Below are positions 45,218-54,352 of a stretch of DNA of 64,000 nt, one piece after another; the first letter of the stretch is position 1; each line of letters starts with the position of its first letter. This DNA is from Pseudosporangium ferrugineum. GTDB lineage: Bacteria > Actinomycetota > Actinomycetes > Mycobacteriales > Micromonosporaceae. The DNA is taken from contig NZ_PVZG01000026.1 of assembly GCF_003002065.1 (NCBI RefSeq), positions 21,502 to 85,501 of the forward strand. Direction: 5' to 3'. Under the pieces are notes generated by a model. That model did no database searches. It saw only the letters and a program-made list of their open reading frames with translations, and had not been told where the DNA came from. A program made the translations under genes and the position numbers.

Positions 45218-46771
45218 TCAGGTTTCGGGGGGTGGACGCACGCCGAGTGCCTTCACCGTGTCGATCGTGTCTGCCTCCTCCGCACGCTTGTCGTCGCGGT
45301 AACGCAGCACCCGCGCGAACCGCAGAGCCACCCCGCCCGGGTAGCGCGGCGACGTCTGCACCCCGTCGAATGCGATCTCGACCACCTGCTCGGGACGCAA
45401 CGTGACCACCCAGCCCGAGTCGTCGACGGCCAACTCCTTGAAGCGTTCGGTCTGCCAGCGCAGAAGCTCGTCGGTCAACCCCTTGAAGGTCTTTCCGAGC
45501 ATGACAAATCCGCCCGTACGCGGATCAAGCGCGCCGAGGTGCAGGTTGGAGAGCCAGCCCTTGCGCCGGCCGTGGCCCCATTCGACGGCCAGCACCACAA
45601 GGTCGAGGGTGTGGCGGGGCTTCACTTTCACCCAGGCGGCGCCGCGCCGGCCCACGTCGTACGGGGCTTCCTGGGCTTTGATCACGACGCCTTCCTGGCC
45701 GGCGGCGAGGGCAGCGGCGAACGCCTCCTGGGCCTGCTCGCTGGTCTCGACCGTGCGGCGGCCGACGATGAGCTCGGGCGGAACGCTGTCGGCGAGGGCC
45801 GCCCAGCGGACCCGCCCGGGCTCGTCCAGCAGGTCGGTGCCATCGAGGTGGAGCAGGTCGAAGAAGAACGGGACCAGCGCGGGCCCCTCGGCCGGTCCCG
45901 CCTTCGCCCCGCGGCGGGCGCCCCGGGTGGCGGCACGGCTCGACGTCTCCTGGAACGGCCGGGGCCTCCCGGCAGCGTCGAGAGCCATGGCCTCGCCGTC
46001 GAGCACGATGTCGGTCACGGGCAGCGACCGCGCGGCGGCGACGACCTCGGGCAGCCGGGAGGTGATGTCGTCGAGGCTCCGGGTGAAGACGGCCACCTCG
46101 TCGCCGGAACGGTGCACCTGGATGCGGATGCCGTCGAGCTTGACATCGACGGTGGCGGGCGCCCCGGTGGCGAGCAGGGCGGCGCCGACGTCCGGAGCAC
46201 TGCCGGCCAGCATCGGCGTCAGCGGCGTACCCACCCGCAGGCTGATCTCGGCGAGCGCGGGCGCCCCGCCGGTGAGGGCGTCGACCGCGACCCGCTTGAG
46301 GTCGCCGGAGAGCAGCAACGCCCGGCGCACGACGGTGACCGGCACTTCGGCGGCGCGCGCGACGGCATCGGCGAGCAGCCCAGCCTGGGCCCCCTGCCGC
46401 AGCTCACCGCCGAACAGCCCGACGAGGTGACGTTGCTCCTCGGCGGTGGCCCGGCCGAAAAGGTCGGCGACCAGCTCCCGCCGACGGGCCTGAGAGCCGG
46501 CACCGGCAACCACGGAGATCGCCGCGATCCGGGCATCCACCTCGGCCACGGTCAAGCTCGCCTCGACGGCGGGCGAGGGCAGATCCCGCAGCGCGGCATA
46601 GCCGACGCCGGTCTGCCGTTGCCGCAACTCCCCGGCGAGATACGCGGAACCGGGCGCGATCTCATCAGGCTCCAATCGGCGCAGGGCATCGGCAAGAAGG
46701 TCGATCTTCGCCTTCCGGCCGGAGACGGCGGTGACGGCTGCCGAGGTGGCTGCCAGGTCCAGGAACTGCAC
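45218..46771 (-). CDS. ATP-dependent DNA ligase
   Basis: 517 residues, LigB type. N-terminal DNA-binding domain (1-200), nucleotidyltransferase domain with motif I KLDGIR (catalytic Lys211), motif III DGEAMALD, motif IV EGVVIKA and motif V WVKVKP, and an OB domain at the C-terminus (EQVVEIAFDGVQTSPRYPGGVALRFARVLRYRDDK). It joins nicks with ATP; actinobacteria use such enzymes in repair alongside the NAD-dependent LigA. Ends convergent with the preceding membrane-protein gene. Confidence 0.93.
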   Translation of the reverse strand: MQFLDLAATSAAVTAVSGRKAKIDLLADALRRLEPDEIAPGSAYLAGELRQRQTGVGYAALRDLPSPAVEASLTVAEVDARIAAISVVAGAGSQARRRELVADLFGRATAEEQRHLVGLFGGELRQGAQAGLLADAVARAAEVPVTVVRRALLLSGDLKRVAVDALTGGAPALAEISLRVGTPLTPMLAGSAPDVGAALLATGAPATVDVKLDGIRIQVHRSGDEVAVFTRSLDDITSRLPEVVAAARSLPVTDIVLDGEAMALDAAGRPRPFQETSSRAATRGARRGAKAGPAEGPALVPFFFDLLHLDGTDLLDEPGRVRWAALADSVPPELIVGRRTVETSEQAQEAFAAALAAGQEGVVIKAQEAPYDVGRRGAAWVKVKPRHTLDLVVLAVEWGHGRRKGWLSNLHLGALDPRTGGFVMLGKTFKGLTDELLRWQTERFKELAVDDSGWVVTLRPEQVVEIAFDGVQTSPRYPGGVALRFARVLRYRDDKRAEEADTIDTVKALGVRPPPET

Positions 46772-46994
46772 GAACCCATCCTGACAGCCACCTCCGACAA
46801 TTTCCCGGCCGTCGCGACGTGCTCCCCCGTGAAGCAGTCAGGACGACCCGGGCGGCCCGCAGCAGAAGGGTGGAACGCTGCGAGCCGACGCACCGCGGAG
46901 TACCCCGGCGCGAAGCTTGCCGGGCCGGCCTACAGGGACATGCGGGCCGACCCGGACCACCAGCCGGGCCCCAGGGACCCCACCGGCTCACCGG

Positions 46995-47220
46995 CCAGGC
47001 CTCAAGCACCCAGCCAGGCTGCCGGCCAGGCCTCAAGCACCCAGCCAGGCTGCCGGCCAGGCCTCAAGCACCCAGCCAGGCTGCCGGCCAGGCCTCAAGC
47101 ACCCAGCCAGGCTGCCGGCCAGGCCTCAAGCACCCAGCCAGGCTGCCGGCCAGGCCTCAAGCACCCAGCCAGGCTGCCGGCCAGGCCTCAAGCACCCAGC
47201 CAGGCTGCCGGCCAGGTCGA
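46995..47220. repeat. 31-bp tandem repeat, seven copies
   Basis: Perfect units beginning CCAGGCCTCAAGCACC at 46995, 47026, 47057, 47088, 47119, 47150 and 47181, plus a partial copy at 47212. A 31-base period rotates through all frames, so this is not coding. The gap 46772-47459 upstream of the ligase gene holds no other feature I can support. Confidence 0.92.
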
Positions 47221-47459
47221 AGAACCCGGCCAATCCGTCGGCCGGGCCGGGACCCGGCCGGACTGCCAGCCGGGTCGGGGAGAACCCAGCCGGCCCGCCG
47301 ACCGTTTCCGCCGTGGCCTGTGGCGACAGGAACGGCGGATCCGGCATCCGTGCTCGCGAGTCCCGTGGCGACGGGAGCCGCGCGCGTGGCGGCGGTCTTG
47401 CTGCCGCCCGCCGGCTCGGACATCGGGGTAATGACCGCGCCGGCGGGCGACGACGAACG

Positions 47460-47666
47460 TCAGGCCGCGAGAGGCTCCGCGATGCGGTAGCCGCGAGCTC
47501 GCACGGCGTCGGCCACCCGGCTCAGCTGAGCGTCGAGCTGGCACAGGACCTGGGACAGCTCCGCGAGCTGGTCGGTGAGGATGGTGTCGTCCCATCCGGA
47601 GACGTCGACGTCCCCCAGAGCACTGCCGGCGGCGCGGAGCGCCTCGATAGCGTCGTTCGAACTCAT
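47460..47666 (-). CDS. small helical protein
   Basis: 68 residues, MSSNDAIEALRAAGSALGDVDVSGWDDTILTDQLAELSQVLCQLDAQLSRVADAVRARGYRIAEPLAA. Mostly one or two amphipathic helices with a heptad-like leucine pattern (residues 33-55). It resembles the N-terminal helical segment of DUF222/HNH proteins and may be a remnant of one or an independent small gene. TAGGAT ends six bases before the ATG. Confidence 0.5.
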   Translation of the reverse strand: MSSNDAIEALRAAGSALGDVDVSGWDDTILTDQLAELSQVLCQLDAQLSRVADAVRARGYRIAEPLAA

Positions 47667-47672
47667 GTTCGA

Positions 47673-47678
47673 ATCCTA
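47673..47678 (-). promoter_or_regulatory. -10 box TAGGAT before the 68-residue gene
   Basis: Six-base spacer to the ATG at 47666; no strong -35 seen. Confidence 0.45.
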
Positions 47679-47869
47679 TCAGGAATGATCTCCCGAGTGC
47701 ACCGTGACTCACCCGATCCAGCGAGGCGAAACCGGTCACAGAGGGCGATCACGGATGGAAGCGCGCCGGGCCGCGGGGTGGGATGCCGGACCGGAGGGCG
47801 GCGGCGTCGGGCCGCGGAACGGGTGTCGGCGCGGCGGCCCAATCGGGGGGAAGTAGGTCAACTTCCGAG

Positions 47870-49558
47870 TTAGGGGTGGGGTGGCATTGCGCGGCGGAAT
47901 GTGTCGGGGGCTTCGGTTGGTGGGGCGGCCGCGGCCACGAAGCCGTCCGGGCGTACGAGGTAGAGCAGGTCCGGTTGCAGCGCCGTGGCGGGTGCCGGGG
48001 CGAACCGGTGGAACGGTAGGCCTGTGTCCGGTGGGCCGGGCGGGTCGCCGTACGCGTGGATCTGCCATTCCAGTGCCCGGAGCACCGCGTAGTTGTCGCC
48101 CGTCCACGGCAGCCGGCGTCCCACCACCGGATCGCGGGGTTCGTCCGGGAGCATCGGGTAGCGGATGCGGACCTGGGAGACGTACTCGAAGAGACGGGAG
48201 CCGCCGTTCGAGGAGCGGGGCACCAGCCGTACGCCGACGGGGGCGAGCAACGGCACGAGGAGCCGGCGCAGGAGCCGCATCGTGGCCCGCTGGGACGTGA
48301 CGAAGCCGAACACGCGGTCGGTCGTGGCGACGAGGGTGCGGGCGACCGGGCGGCGTTCGGCCTCGTACCGGTCGAGCCAGGCGTCGGTGGCGCGGCCGTG
48401 GATGACGTCGGCGAGTTTGAAGGCCAGGTTGTGCGCGTCCTGGAGGCCGGTGTTCATGCCCTGGCCGCCGACCGGCGAGTGGACGTGGGCGGCATCGCCG
48501 GCGAGGAAGAACGGGCCGTCGCGGAACGTGGCGGCCACGCGGTGGTGGACCCGGTAGGTCGCGAACCAGCGGGAGTCGGCGTACGTGACGGCGAAGTCGC
48601 GGCGGATGCGGGCCCGGGCGTCGCCCTCCCCCACCGTGCCGTCGCCGTCGTCGTCGCGGACCAGGCCGATGAGGCGCCAGTTGCCGCGGCCGTTCATGGG
48701 GAAGCCGAGCAGGAAGTCGCTGCCGCCCGGCCGTACGTTGATCGCGCCCTCGACCAGGCCGCCGACGGCCGTGGCGTCGATGACGTAGAAGAGGTGCGGG
48801 TTGGTGACGCCGTCGAACGCGATGCCGCGCGCCTTGCGGACGATCGAGTTGGCGCCGTCCGCGCCGACGCAGAACCGGGCGGTGACCTGCTCCCCGTCGA
48901 CGACCGCCCGGACGCCGCCGGCGGCACCGGACCGGGAGGAGATCTCCGTGACCGTGGCGCCCCAGCGGACCGTGCCGCCGAGGGACAGGAGGTGCTCGTA
49001 CAGGATCTCCTCGTTGCGGCTCTGTTCGAGGACCTGGATCCAGGGGTACGGCGTGCGGCCCTCGCCGAGCGCCCCGAGCGGGATCCGGCCGAACGCTCGG
49101 TCGCCGAAGCCCGGGGCGATCGCCGAGGCCCGGTTGGCCGCCTCGATCACCTGGTCGCCGATGCCGAGCTGGTCGTACACCTCGAGGCTGCGCGCCTGCA
49201 CGACCAGGGCCCGGGATTCGCGCGTCGGTCCGGGCTTGCCATCGGTGACGATGACCCGGACACCGAGCTTGAGCAGCCAGTTCGCCAGCATCAGCCCGGT
49301 CGGCCCGGCGCCGACCACCAGCACGTCGCAATCCGTCCCGGACTGCCCCGGGCCCGCCCCGGCAGCCGCATCCGGAAGCGGGCCGACCGACGGACCCGGC
49401 CCGGCAGCCGCATCCGGGAGCGGGCCGACCGACGGACCCGGCCCGGAAGAAGAACCGGCAAGCCGGTCCGGAATCGCGCCGGCGGACGAGCCCGGCCCGG
49501 AAGAAGGACCGGCGGACGGATCCGGGAGCGAGGGCTGGGAAGGGGCCGGGCCGGTCAT
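47870..49558 (-). CDS. FAD-dependent aromatic-ring monooxygenase-like protein
   Basis: 562 residues. An unusual 75-residue Pro/Gly/Ser N-terminus with a duplicated GPGPSVGPLPDAAA unit precedes the flavoprotein monooxygenase core: FAD-binding VLVVGAGPTGLMLANWLLKLG, the DG-type motif FCVGADGANSIVRK, and GDAAHVHSPVGGQGMNTGLQDAHNLAFKL. Family: PheA/TfdB-type group A hydroxylases, using NAD(P)H and O2 on an unknown aromatic or polyketide substrate. Its ATG lies one base past the stop of the M20 peptidase gene, so they are co-transcribed. Confidence 0.88.
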   Translation of the reverse strand: MTGPAPSQPSLPDPSAGPSSGPGSSAGAIPDRLAGSSSGPGPSVGPLPDAAAGPGPSVGPLPDAAAGAGPGQSGTDCDVLVVGAGPTGLMLANWLLKLGVRVIVTDGKPGPTRESRALVVQARSLEVYDQLGIGDQVIEAANRASAIAPGFGDRAFGRIPLGALGEGRTPYPWIQVLEQSRNEEILYEHLLSLGGTVRWGATVTEISSRSGAAGGVRAVVDGEQVTARFCVGADGANSIVRKARGIAFDGVTNPHLFYVIDATAVGGLVEGAINVRPGGSDFLLGFPMNGRGNWRLIGLVRDDDGDGTVGEGDARARIRRDFAVTYADSRWFATYRVHHRVAATFRDGPFFLAGDAAHVHSPVGGQGMNTGLQDAHNLAFKLADVIHGRATDAWLDRYEAERRPVARTLVATTDRVFGFVTSQRATMRLLRRLLVPLLAPVGVRLVPRSSNGGSRLFEYVSQVRIRYPMLPDEPRDPVVGRRLPWTGDNYAVLRALEWQIHAYGDPPGPPDTGLPFHRFAPAPATALQPDLLYLVRPDGFVAAAAPPTEAPDTFRRAMPPHP

Positions 49559-49559
49559 G

Positions 49560-50909
49560 TCATCGGTCCAGGCCGGCCACGTTGCGCAGCAGCAGCGCCT
49601 CGGCGAGGCAGACCCGCTCGAACTCGCCCAGGTGCAGGCTCTCGTTGGGACCGTGGGCCGCCGCGTACGGGTCTTCGACGCCCGTCACCAGGATCGCCGC
49701 CTGCGGGAACAGCTCCTGGAACGTGGCGATGAACGGGATCGAGCCGCCCACGCCCATGTCGACCGGGGCGACGCCGTCCCAGGCCGTGGTGAACGCCGCA
49801 CGGGCCGCGTCGTGCGCCGGGCCGGTCGCGTCGATGACGCAGGGGGCGCCGAGGCTCTCCAGGGTCACCTCGACGTGCGCGCCCCACGGGACGTACTTCT
49901 CGAGGTGGGAACGGATCGCCGCGTACGCCGCGTCGGGGTCGTCGCCGGGCGCCAGCCGTACGCTCAGCTTGGCCTTGGCCCTGGGCACCAGGGCGTTGGA
50001 CGCCTCGCCGGTCCGGGGGGCGTCGATGCCGAGCACCGAGAGCGACGGCTTGGTCCAGATGCGGTCGGTGAGCCGGCCGCTGCCGATGAGCTTGACCCCG
50101 TCCAGGACGCCGGCCTCGTGGCGCAGACGCTCCTCGGGGTAGTCGACGGTGGCGCCCTCGCGGCCGACCAGCCCGTCGATGGCCACCTCGCCCTGCTCGT
50201 CGTGCAGGGTGGTGATCAGGCGGGACAGCACGGTCAGCGCGTCGGGCACCGTGCCGCCGAACATGCCGCTGTGCACCGCGCTCCGCAGGGTGCTGACCTC
50301 GACGAAGCAGTTGACGAGGCCGCGCAGGGACGTGGTGAGCGCCGGCACACCGATGTCCCAGTTGCCGGAGTCGGCGATCACGATCACGTCGGAACGGAGC
50401 TCCTCCTTGTAGGTCTGGAGGAGCTCGTCGAGCGAGTCGGAGCCGTACTCCTCCTCACCCTCGATGAAGAGGACGATGCCGACGGGCAGTTGGTCGCCGA
50501 AGGCCCGCAGCGCGGCGACGTGCGCCATCACGCCGGCCTTGTCGTCGGCAGCGCCACGGCCGTAGAGGCGCCCGTCGCGCTCGACCGGCTCGAACGGCTC
50601 GCTGTCCCACAGCGCGGGGTCGCCGGCCGGCTGCACGTCATGGTGCGCGTAGAGCAGGACGGTGGGCGCCCCGGGCGGCGCCGGCCTGCGGCCGATCACC
50701 GCGGGCTGGCCGCCGCCACGGACGATCTGCACGTCGAGCTTGCAGCCGCGGAGCAGCTCGGCGACGGCCTCCGCGGACCGCTCCACCTGGGAGTGGTCGA
50801 ACCCGTCGAACGCGATGCCGGGAATGCGGACGAGCCGCTCCAGGTCGGCACGGACACCGGGCATCTCACGCGCGATCGCGGCGCGCAGGTCGTCTTCGCT
50901 CAGGCTCAT
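49560..50909 (-). CDS. M20-family dipeptidase/metallohydrolase
   Basis: 449 residues. Two-zinc peptidase: LLYAHHDVQPAG, GRGAADDKAG, FIEGEEEYGS with the catalytic Glu, ADSGNW, and AHGPNES near the C-terminus give all metal ligands, with the dimerisation lid domain inserted in the middle. Likely a cytosolic dipeptidase or related amidohydrolase. First gene of a two-gene unit with the FAD monooxygenase. Confidence 0.92.
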   Translation of the reverse strand: MSLSEDDLRAAIAREMPGVRADLERLVRIPGIAFDGFDHSQVERSAEAVAELLRGCKLDVQIVRGGGQPAVIGRRPAPPGAPTVLLYAHHDVQPAGDPALWDSEPFEPVERDGRLYGRGAADDKAGVMAHVAALRAFGDQLPVGIVLFIEGEEEYGSDSLDELLQTYKEELRSDVIVIADSGNWDIGVPALTTSLRGLVNCFVEVSTLRSAVHSGMFGGTVPDALTVLSRLITTLHDEQGEVAIDGLVGREGATVDYPEERLRHEAGVLDGVKLIGSGRLTDRIWTKPSLSVLGIDAPRTGEASNALVPRAKAKLSVRLAPGDDPDAAYAAIRSHLEKYVPWGAHVEVTLESLGAPCVIDATGPAHDAARAAFTTAWDGVAPVDMGVGGSIPFIATFQELFPQAAILVTGVEDPYAAAHGPNESLHLGEFERVCLAEALLLRNVAGLDR

Positions 50910-50961
50910 GACCCGATCCTAGGCCCGCCGGCCGACCCGATGCCCGGCCCGCGGGCCGCCC

Positions 50962-51065
50962 TGTGGACAACCGCGGGCCCCCAGCCGTCGGCTGCCGGCC
51001 CCCAGCCGCCGACCGCCGACGAGCCTGTGGACAAACCGCCGGACCGCGGGCGGGACTGTGGACAA
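50962..51065. promoter_or_regulatory. cluster of three DnaA-box-like 9-mers
   Basis: TGTGGACAA, the complement of the high-GC actinobacterial DnaA box TTGTCCACA, occurs at 50962-50970, 51026-51034 and 51057-51065, all in one orientation. The last two lie in a repeated unit of about 31 bases. They fill the gap between the divergently placed M20 and M48 genes. Binding is inferred from the consensus only. Confidence 0.5.
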
Positions 51066-51111
51066 CCGCCGGACCGCGGGCGGGACTGTGGCTGAAGAGC
51101 GGGCGTGCGGG

Positions 51112-52185
51112 TCAGGCGGGCGGCGGAGTGTCCTCGCCGCCGTCGCGCCGGCGGCCGGTCCCGGAGGCCCAGTCGCGGGCGCCCCGCGCGGCCGACCCGG
51201 CCAGGTCCGCCGCGCCGTCGCCGACCTTGCGCAGCAGCCCGACCAGCGGATCCTGCGAGGTGTTGAACGTCTGCCGGTAGGAGTCGGCCGCCGCCTTGAT
51301 GTCGTCGGTGACCGACGCGTTGCCGTCGGAGTCGCGCCGCGGGTAGTCGCCGCCGAGGATGCGGCCGTAGTCGCCGGCGTCGATCCATTTGCGCAGCTCG
51401 GAGGCGCGGGCCACGGGCACCGGGTGGGTGCTCCACGCGGTCATGCCGAGCTTGTGGATGCTGTCGCGCAGGTCGCCGCCGCTCTCGTACTCGGCCGCCT
51501 GCTCGAGGAACGCCGCGGTGTCGATCTGGGAGAGGTCGCCGCCGCCGGCCAGCTTCATCAGCAGGCGGGTCGAGGCGGCGGGGTCCTGGCCGGCGAGGAG
51601 GCCGGCACGGTCGGCGGAGAGCTCCGCCTTGCGCCACCACTCGAACATCGCGGCGAGGATGCCGCGCAGGGCGATCGCGCCGACCGGCAGCCAGCTCAGG
51701 TTGGCGGCCCAGCGCGTGAGGATCATCATGATCGTCTTGTAGACGGCGTGCCCGCTGCGTACGTGGCCGATCTCGTGGCCCAGCAGCGCCCGCAGCTCAT
51801 CGTCGTCGAGCTTCTCCACCGCGGCCGTGGTGATCACGATGAACGGCTTGTCCATGCCGATGGCCTGGCCGTTGATGACGGGTGCCTGGGTGACGTACAG
51901 CTCGGGCAGCTCGGCCACGTCGAGCGTGGCGGCGGCCTCGGTGAAGCGCTGGTAGACCCGCGGATACTGGCGGTGGTCCACGCGGATCGCGCTGGCCAGG
52001 AACTGGAGCCGGAAGCCCCGCTCGTTCCACATGCCGAAGAACGCCTTCACCACGTCGTCGAAGCCCCGCAGCTCGCGCAGCGCGGTCAGCGCGCCACGGT
52101 CGGCGGGGTGCTCCCACGCCCGGGAACTGATGCCGGTCAGCGTGACCCGTCGGCGCGTCGGCCGGTTGTCGTCGTCGGTCGTCAT
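51112..52185 (-). CDS. M48-family membrane metallopeptidase
   Basis: 357 residues. Zinc motif LLGHEIGHVRSGH with the third ligand in AELSADRAGL; membrane-associated segment IMMILTRWAANLSWLPVGAIALRGILAAMF between them. HtpX/Ste24-like proteases act in membrane-protein quality control, but this subfamily has no N-terminal membrane helices, and the tail (about 300-357) is basic and disordered. No signal peptide. Seems a separate unit, followed 70 bases later by repeats with DnaA-like boxes. Confidence 0.9.
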   Translation of the reverse strand: MTTDDDNRPTRRRVTLTGISSRAWEHPADRGALTALRELRGFDDVVKAFFGMWNERGFRLQFLASAIRVDHRQYPRVYQRFTEAAATLDVAELPELYVTQAPVINGQAIGMDKPFIVITTAAVEKLDDDELRALLGHEIGHVRSGHAVYKTIMMILTRWAANLSWLPVGAIALRGILAAMFEWWRKAELSADRAGLLAGQDPAASTRLLMKLAGGGDLSQIDTAAFLEQAAEYESGGDLRDSIHKLGMTAWSTHPVPVARASELRKWIDAGDYGRILGGDYPRRDSDGNASVTDDIKAAADSYRQTFNTSQDPLVGLLRKVGDGAADLAGSAARGARDWASGTGRRRDGGEDTPPPA

Positions 52186-52206
52186 CGTCGTCCCCGTTCC
52201 CGCTGC

Positions 52207-52824
52207 TCACACAGCTGATCGTGGCCAATGAGGCGGCAGCCGCAGCGCTTCGAAACGGTCACCGGGTCCCTCGGCCGCGCCGTCGACCAGCAGGTCCACG
52301 TGCGCGGCGGTGCCCTCCGCGGCGAAGTGCTGATCCTCGGCGGTGCGCCAGCGCTCAAGGTACGCCCGAAACGCAACATCGTTGCGCCCATCGCGTGCCA
52401 AAGCCCGGCGCAGTCGCAGGTCGGGCGGGGCCGTGACGAAGACCGAGAAGGACAGCTCCGGCCATATCGCCCGGCGCGCCGACGTCACCCCTTCCAGGAG
52501 TACGGCCGCAGCCGGCTCGACGGTGACCGCCGGGCCCCCGAACGCCTCCCGATGCCACAGGTAGCGCAGGTAGGTGGCGGGACGCCCGTGCCGCAGCGGT
52601 GCGAGAATCTGCTGCTCCAGGCGTACCCAGAAGGTGAACTGGTCGTCCCAGCCGTCGAGCAGATCGTCGGTGTGCACGACCGGCGCGTCCGCCGCCTTGG
52701 CCAGCCGGTCGGCGAACCAGCTCTTGCCGGCGCCGCTGGGCCCGTCGACCGCGACCAGGCGTACGGGACCCAGCCGCGGCTCCGTGGCCAGGATCCGCGA
52801 CGCCAGGTCGGCGAAGCTAGGCAC
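52207..52824 (-). CDS. uridine-kinase-like P-loop kinase
   Basis: 205 residues. Walker A VDGPSGAGKSW, then VVHTDDLLDGWDDQF, a typical substrate-binding segment, and a lid-like LRRALARDGRN. Closest in style to small actinobacterial uridine/nucleoside kinase-like proteins; substrate unknown. GTG start lies inside the end of cobQ (8-base overlap), so it is translated after cobQ and may act in the same pathway. Confidence 0.8.
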   Translation of the reverse strand: MPSFADLASRILATEPRLGPVRLVAVDGPSGAGKSWFADRLAKAADAPVVHTDDLLDGWDDQFTFWVRLEQQILAPLRHGRPATYLRYLWHREAFGGPAVTVEPAAAVLLEGVTSARRAIWPELSFSVFVTAPPDLRLRRALARDGRNDVAFRAYLERWRTAEDQHFAAEGTAAHVDLLVDGAAEGPGDRFEALRLPPHWPRSAV

Positions 52825-54352
52825 GCGGGGCGCCGGGCGGGACGAACGGGAGGCCGGCGGGCGGACCGGATTCGATCAGCCGCCACAGCGCGTCGGTGTC
52901 CAGGTGCTCCTCGACGAGGTCACCGAGGGTGTCGAGCGCCTTCCCACGGACGTCGGCGAACCGGGTGCCCGGCGCCACCACGAAACCGCGCCGGCCGGCT
53001 TGACGGGCCGCCTCGGTCAGGAAACGCCTGCGGAACTCGTCGGACTCGAAGGCGCCGTGCCAGTGCGTACCGCAGACCGCCCCCGCCACGGCGCCCTCTG
53101 GCGTGCCGTCCGCGTAACGGAGAAGTGGCTCCGGTGCGCCGCTGGAGACGTACCCGTGATGAATCTCGTAGCCGCCGACCGGGACCTGCCCCCAGGCCGC
53201 GCCGCGCGACCGGGCCAGCGTCTTGCGCGCCCCGAAGGTGACCTCGACGGGAAGCAGGCCCAGGCCGGGGACGGTGCCGCGGCGGCTCTCGACGTCGTCG
53301 TGGATCGCCCGGGACAGCATCTGGAAGCCGCCGCAGATGCCGAGCAGCGGCTTGCCGGCGGCCGCGTGCGCCAGTACGGCATCGGCCAGGCCGGTCTCCC
53401 GCAGCCACGCGAGGTCATTCACCGTAGCCTTGGAGCCGGGCAGCACGACCAGATCGGCGTCGGCGATCTCGGCCGGTTCGATGGTCAGGCGTACGCGCAC
53501 ACCCGGCTCGGTGGCCAGCGCCTCGGCATCCGTGGCGTTCGAGATGCGCGGCAGCCGCACCACGGCCACGCGCAGCCACTCGGTCCCGCGCGGCGGACCG
53601 GGCCGCCCGAGCATCCGCCCGTAGGCGAGGGAGTCCTCCGCGTCGAGCCACACGTCCAGGTGGAACGGGAGCACGCCGTGCACCGGCCGCCCCGTGGCAG
53701 CGGTGATCATGTCGAGGCCGGGCCGCAGCAGCCCCATGTCCCCCCGGAACTTGTTGATGACGAACCCGCTGACCAGCGCCTGATCCTCGGCGCTGAGCAG
53801 GGCGACGGTCCCGAAGAGCGCCGCGAAGACCCCGCCCCGATCGATGTCGCCGACGACGATCGCGGGTAGCCCGGCGTGCCGCGCCAGCCCCATGTTGACG
53901 AAGTCGCCGTCCCGCAGGTTGATCTCGGCGGGACTCCCGGCGCCCTCGCAGATGACGGCGTCATATTCGGAGCGCAGGGCGGCGAGCGTGGCATGCGCGG
54001 TCTCGGCCAGCTTCGGCCGCAGCGCCCGGTAGTTGCCGGCGGTCACCGTGTCGATGGCCTCACCCAGCAGCACCACCTGACTGGACAGGTCACTGCCGGG
54101 CTTGAGCAGCACCGGATTGAACCGGATGTCCGGCGCGATCCCGCACGCGGCGGCCTGCATGGCCTGCGCCCGCCCGATCTCGCCGCCCCGCCCGTCGGCG
54201 CCCACCACGACGACGGAGTTGTTGGACATGTTCTGCGCCTTGAACGGCGCCACCTTGACGCCCCGCCGGTGCAACCACCGGCAGATGCCGGCGGTGAGCA
54301 CACTCTTGCCGGCATCGGAGGTCGTGCCGGCCACCAGAAGCCCGCCGCTCAT
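52817..54352 (-). CDS. cobQ: cobyric acid synthase
   Basis: 511 residues. Amidates four side chains of adenosyl-cobyrinate diamide with glutamine and ATP. Seen: GTTSDAGKSVLTAGICRWLHRRG, PFKAQNMSNNSVVV, AGSPAEINLRDGDFVNM, and in the amidotransferase domain the nucleophile LGICGGFQML and the triad segment GTHWHGAFE, all intact. Starts inside the end of cobD (ATGA) and its stop overlaps the kinase gene. Confidence 0.96.
   Translation of the reverse strand: MSGGLLVAGTTSDAGKSVLTAGICRWLHRRGVKVAPFKAQNMSNNSVVVVGADGRGGEIGRAQAMQAAACGIAPDIRFNPVLLKPGSDLSSQVVLLGEAIDTVTAGNYRALRPKLAETAHATLAALRSEYDAVICEGAGSPAEINLRDGDFVNMGLARHAGLPAIVVGDIDRGGVFAALFGTVALLSAEDQALVSGFVINKFRGDMGLLRPGLDMITAATGRPVHGVLPFHLDVWLDAEDSLAYGRMLGRPGPPRGTEWLRVAVVRLPRISNATDAEALATEPGVRVRLTIEPAEIADADLVVLPGSKATVNDLAWLRETGLADAVLAHAAAGKPLLGICGGFQMLSRAIHDDVESRRGTVPGLGLLPVEVTFGARKTLARSRGAAWGQVPVGGYEIHHGYVSSGAPEPLLRYADGTPEGAVAGAVCGTHWHGAFESDEFRRRFLTEAARQAGRRGFVVAPGTRFADVRGKALDTLGDLVEEHLDTDALWRLIESGPPAGLPFVPPGAPRA

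Noticed and set aside
47188..47739. 183-codon minus-strand frame covering the 31-bp repeats
   Set aside because: The repeat period is not divisible by three and the frame has no ribosome-binding site; only the embedded 68-residue frame looks plausible.
50962..51065. Chromosomal origin
   Set aside because: Only three DnaA-like boxes, no AT-rich unwinding region and no dnaA, dnaN or rpmH nearby.
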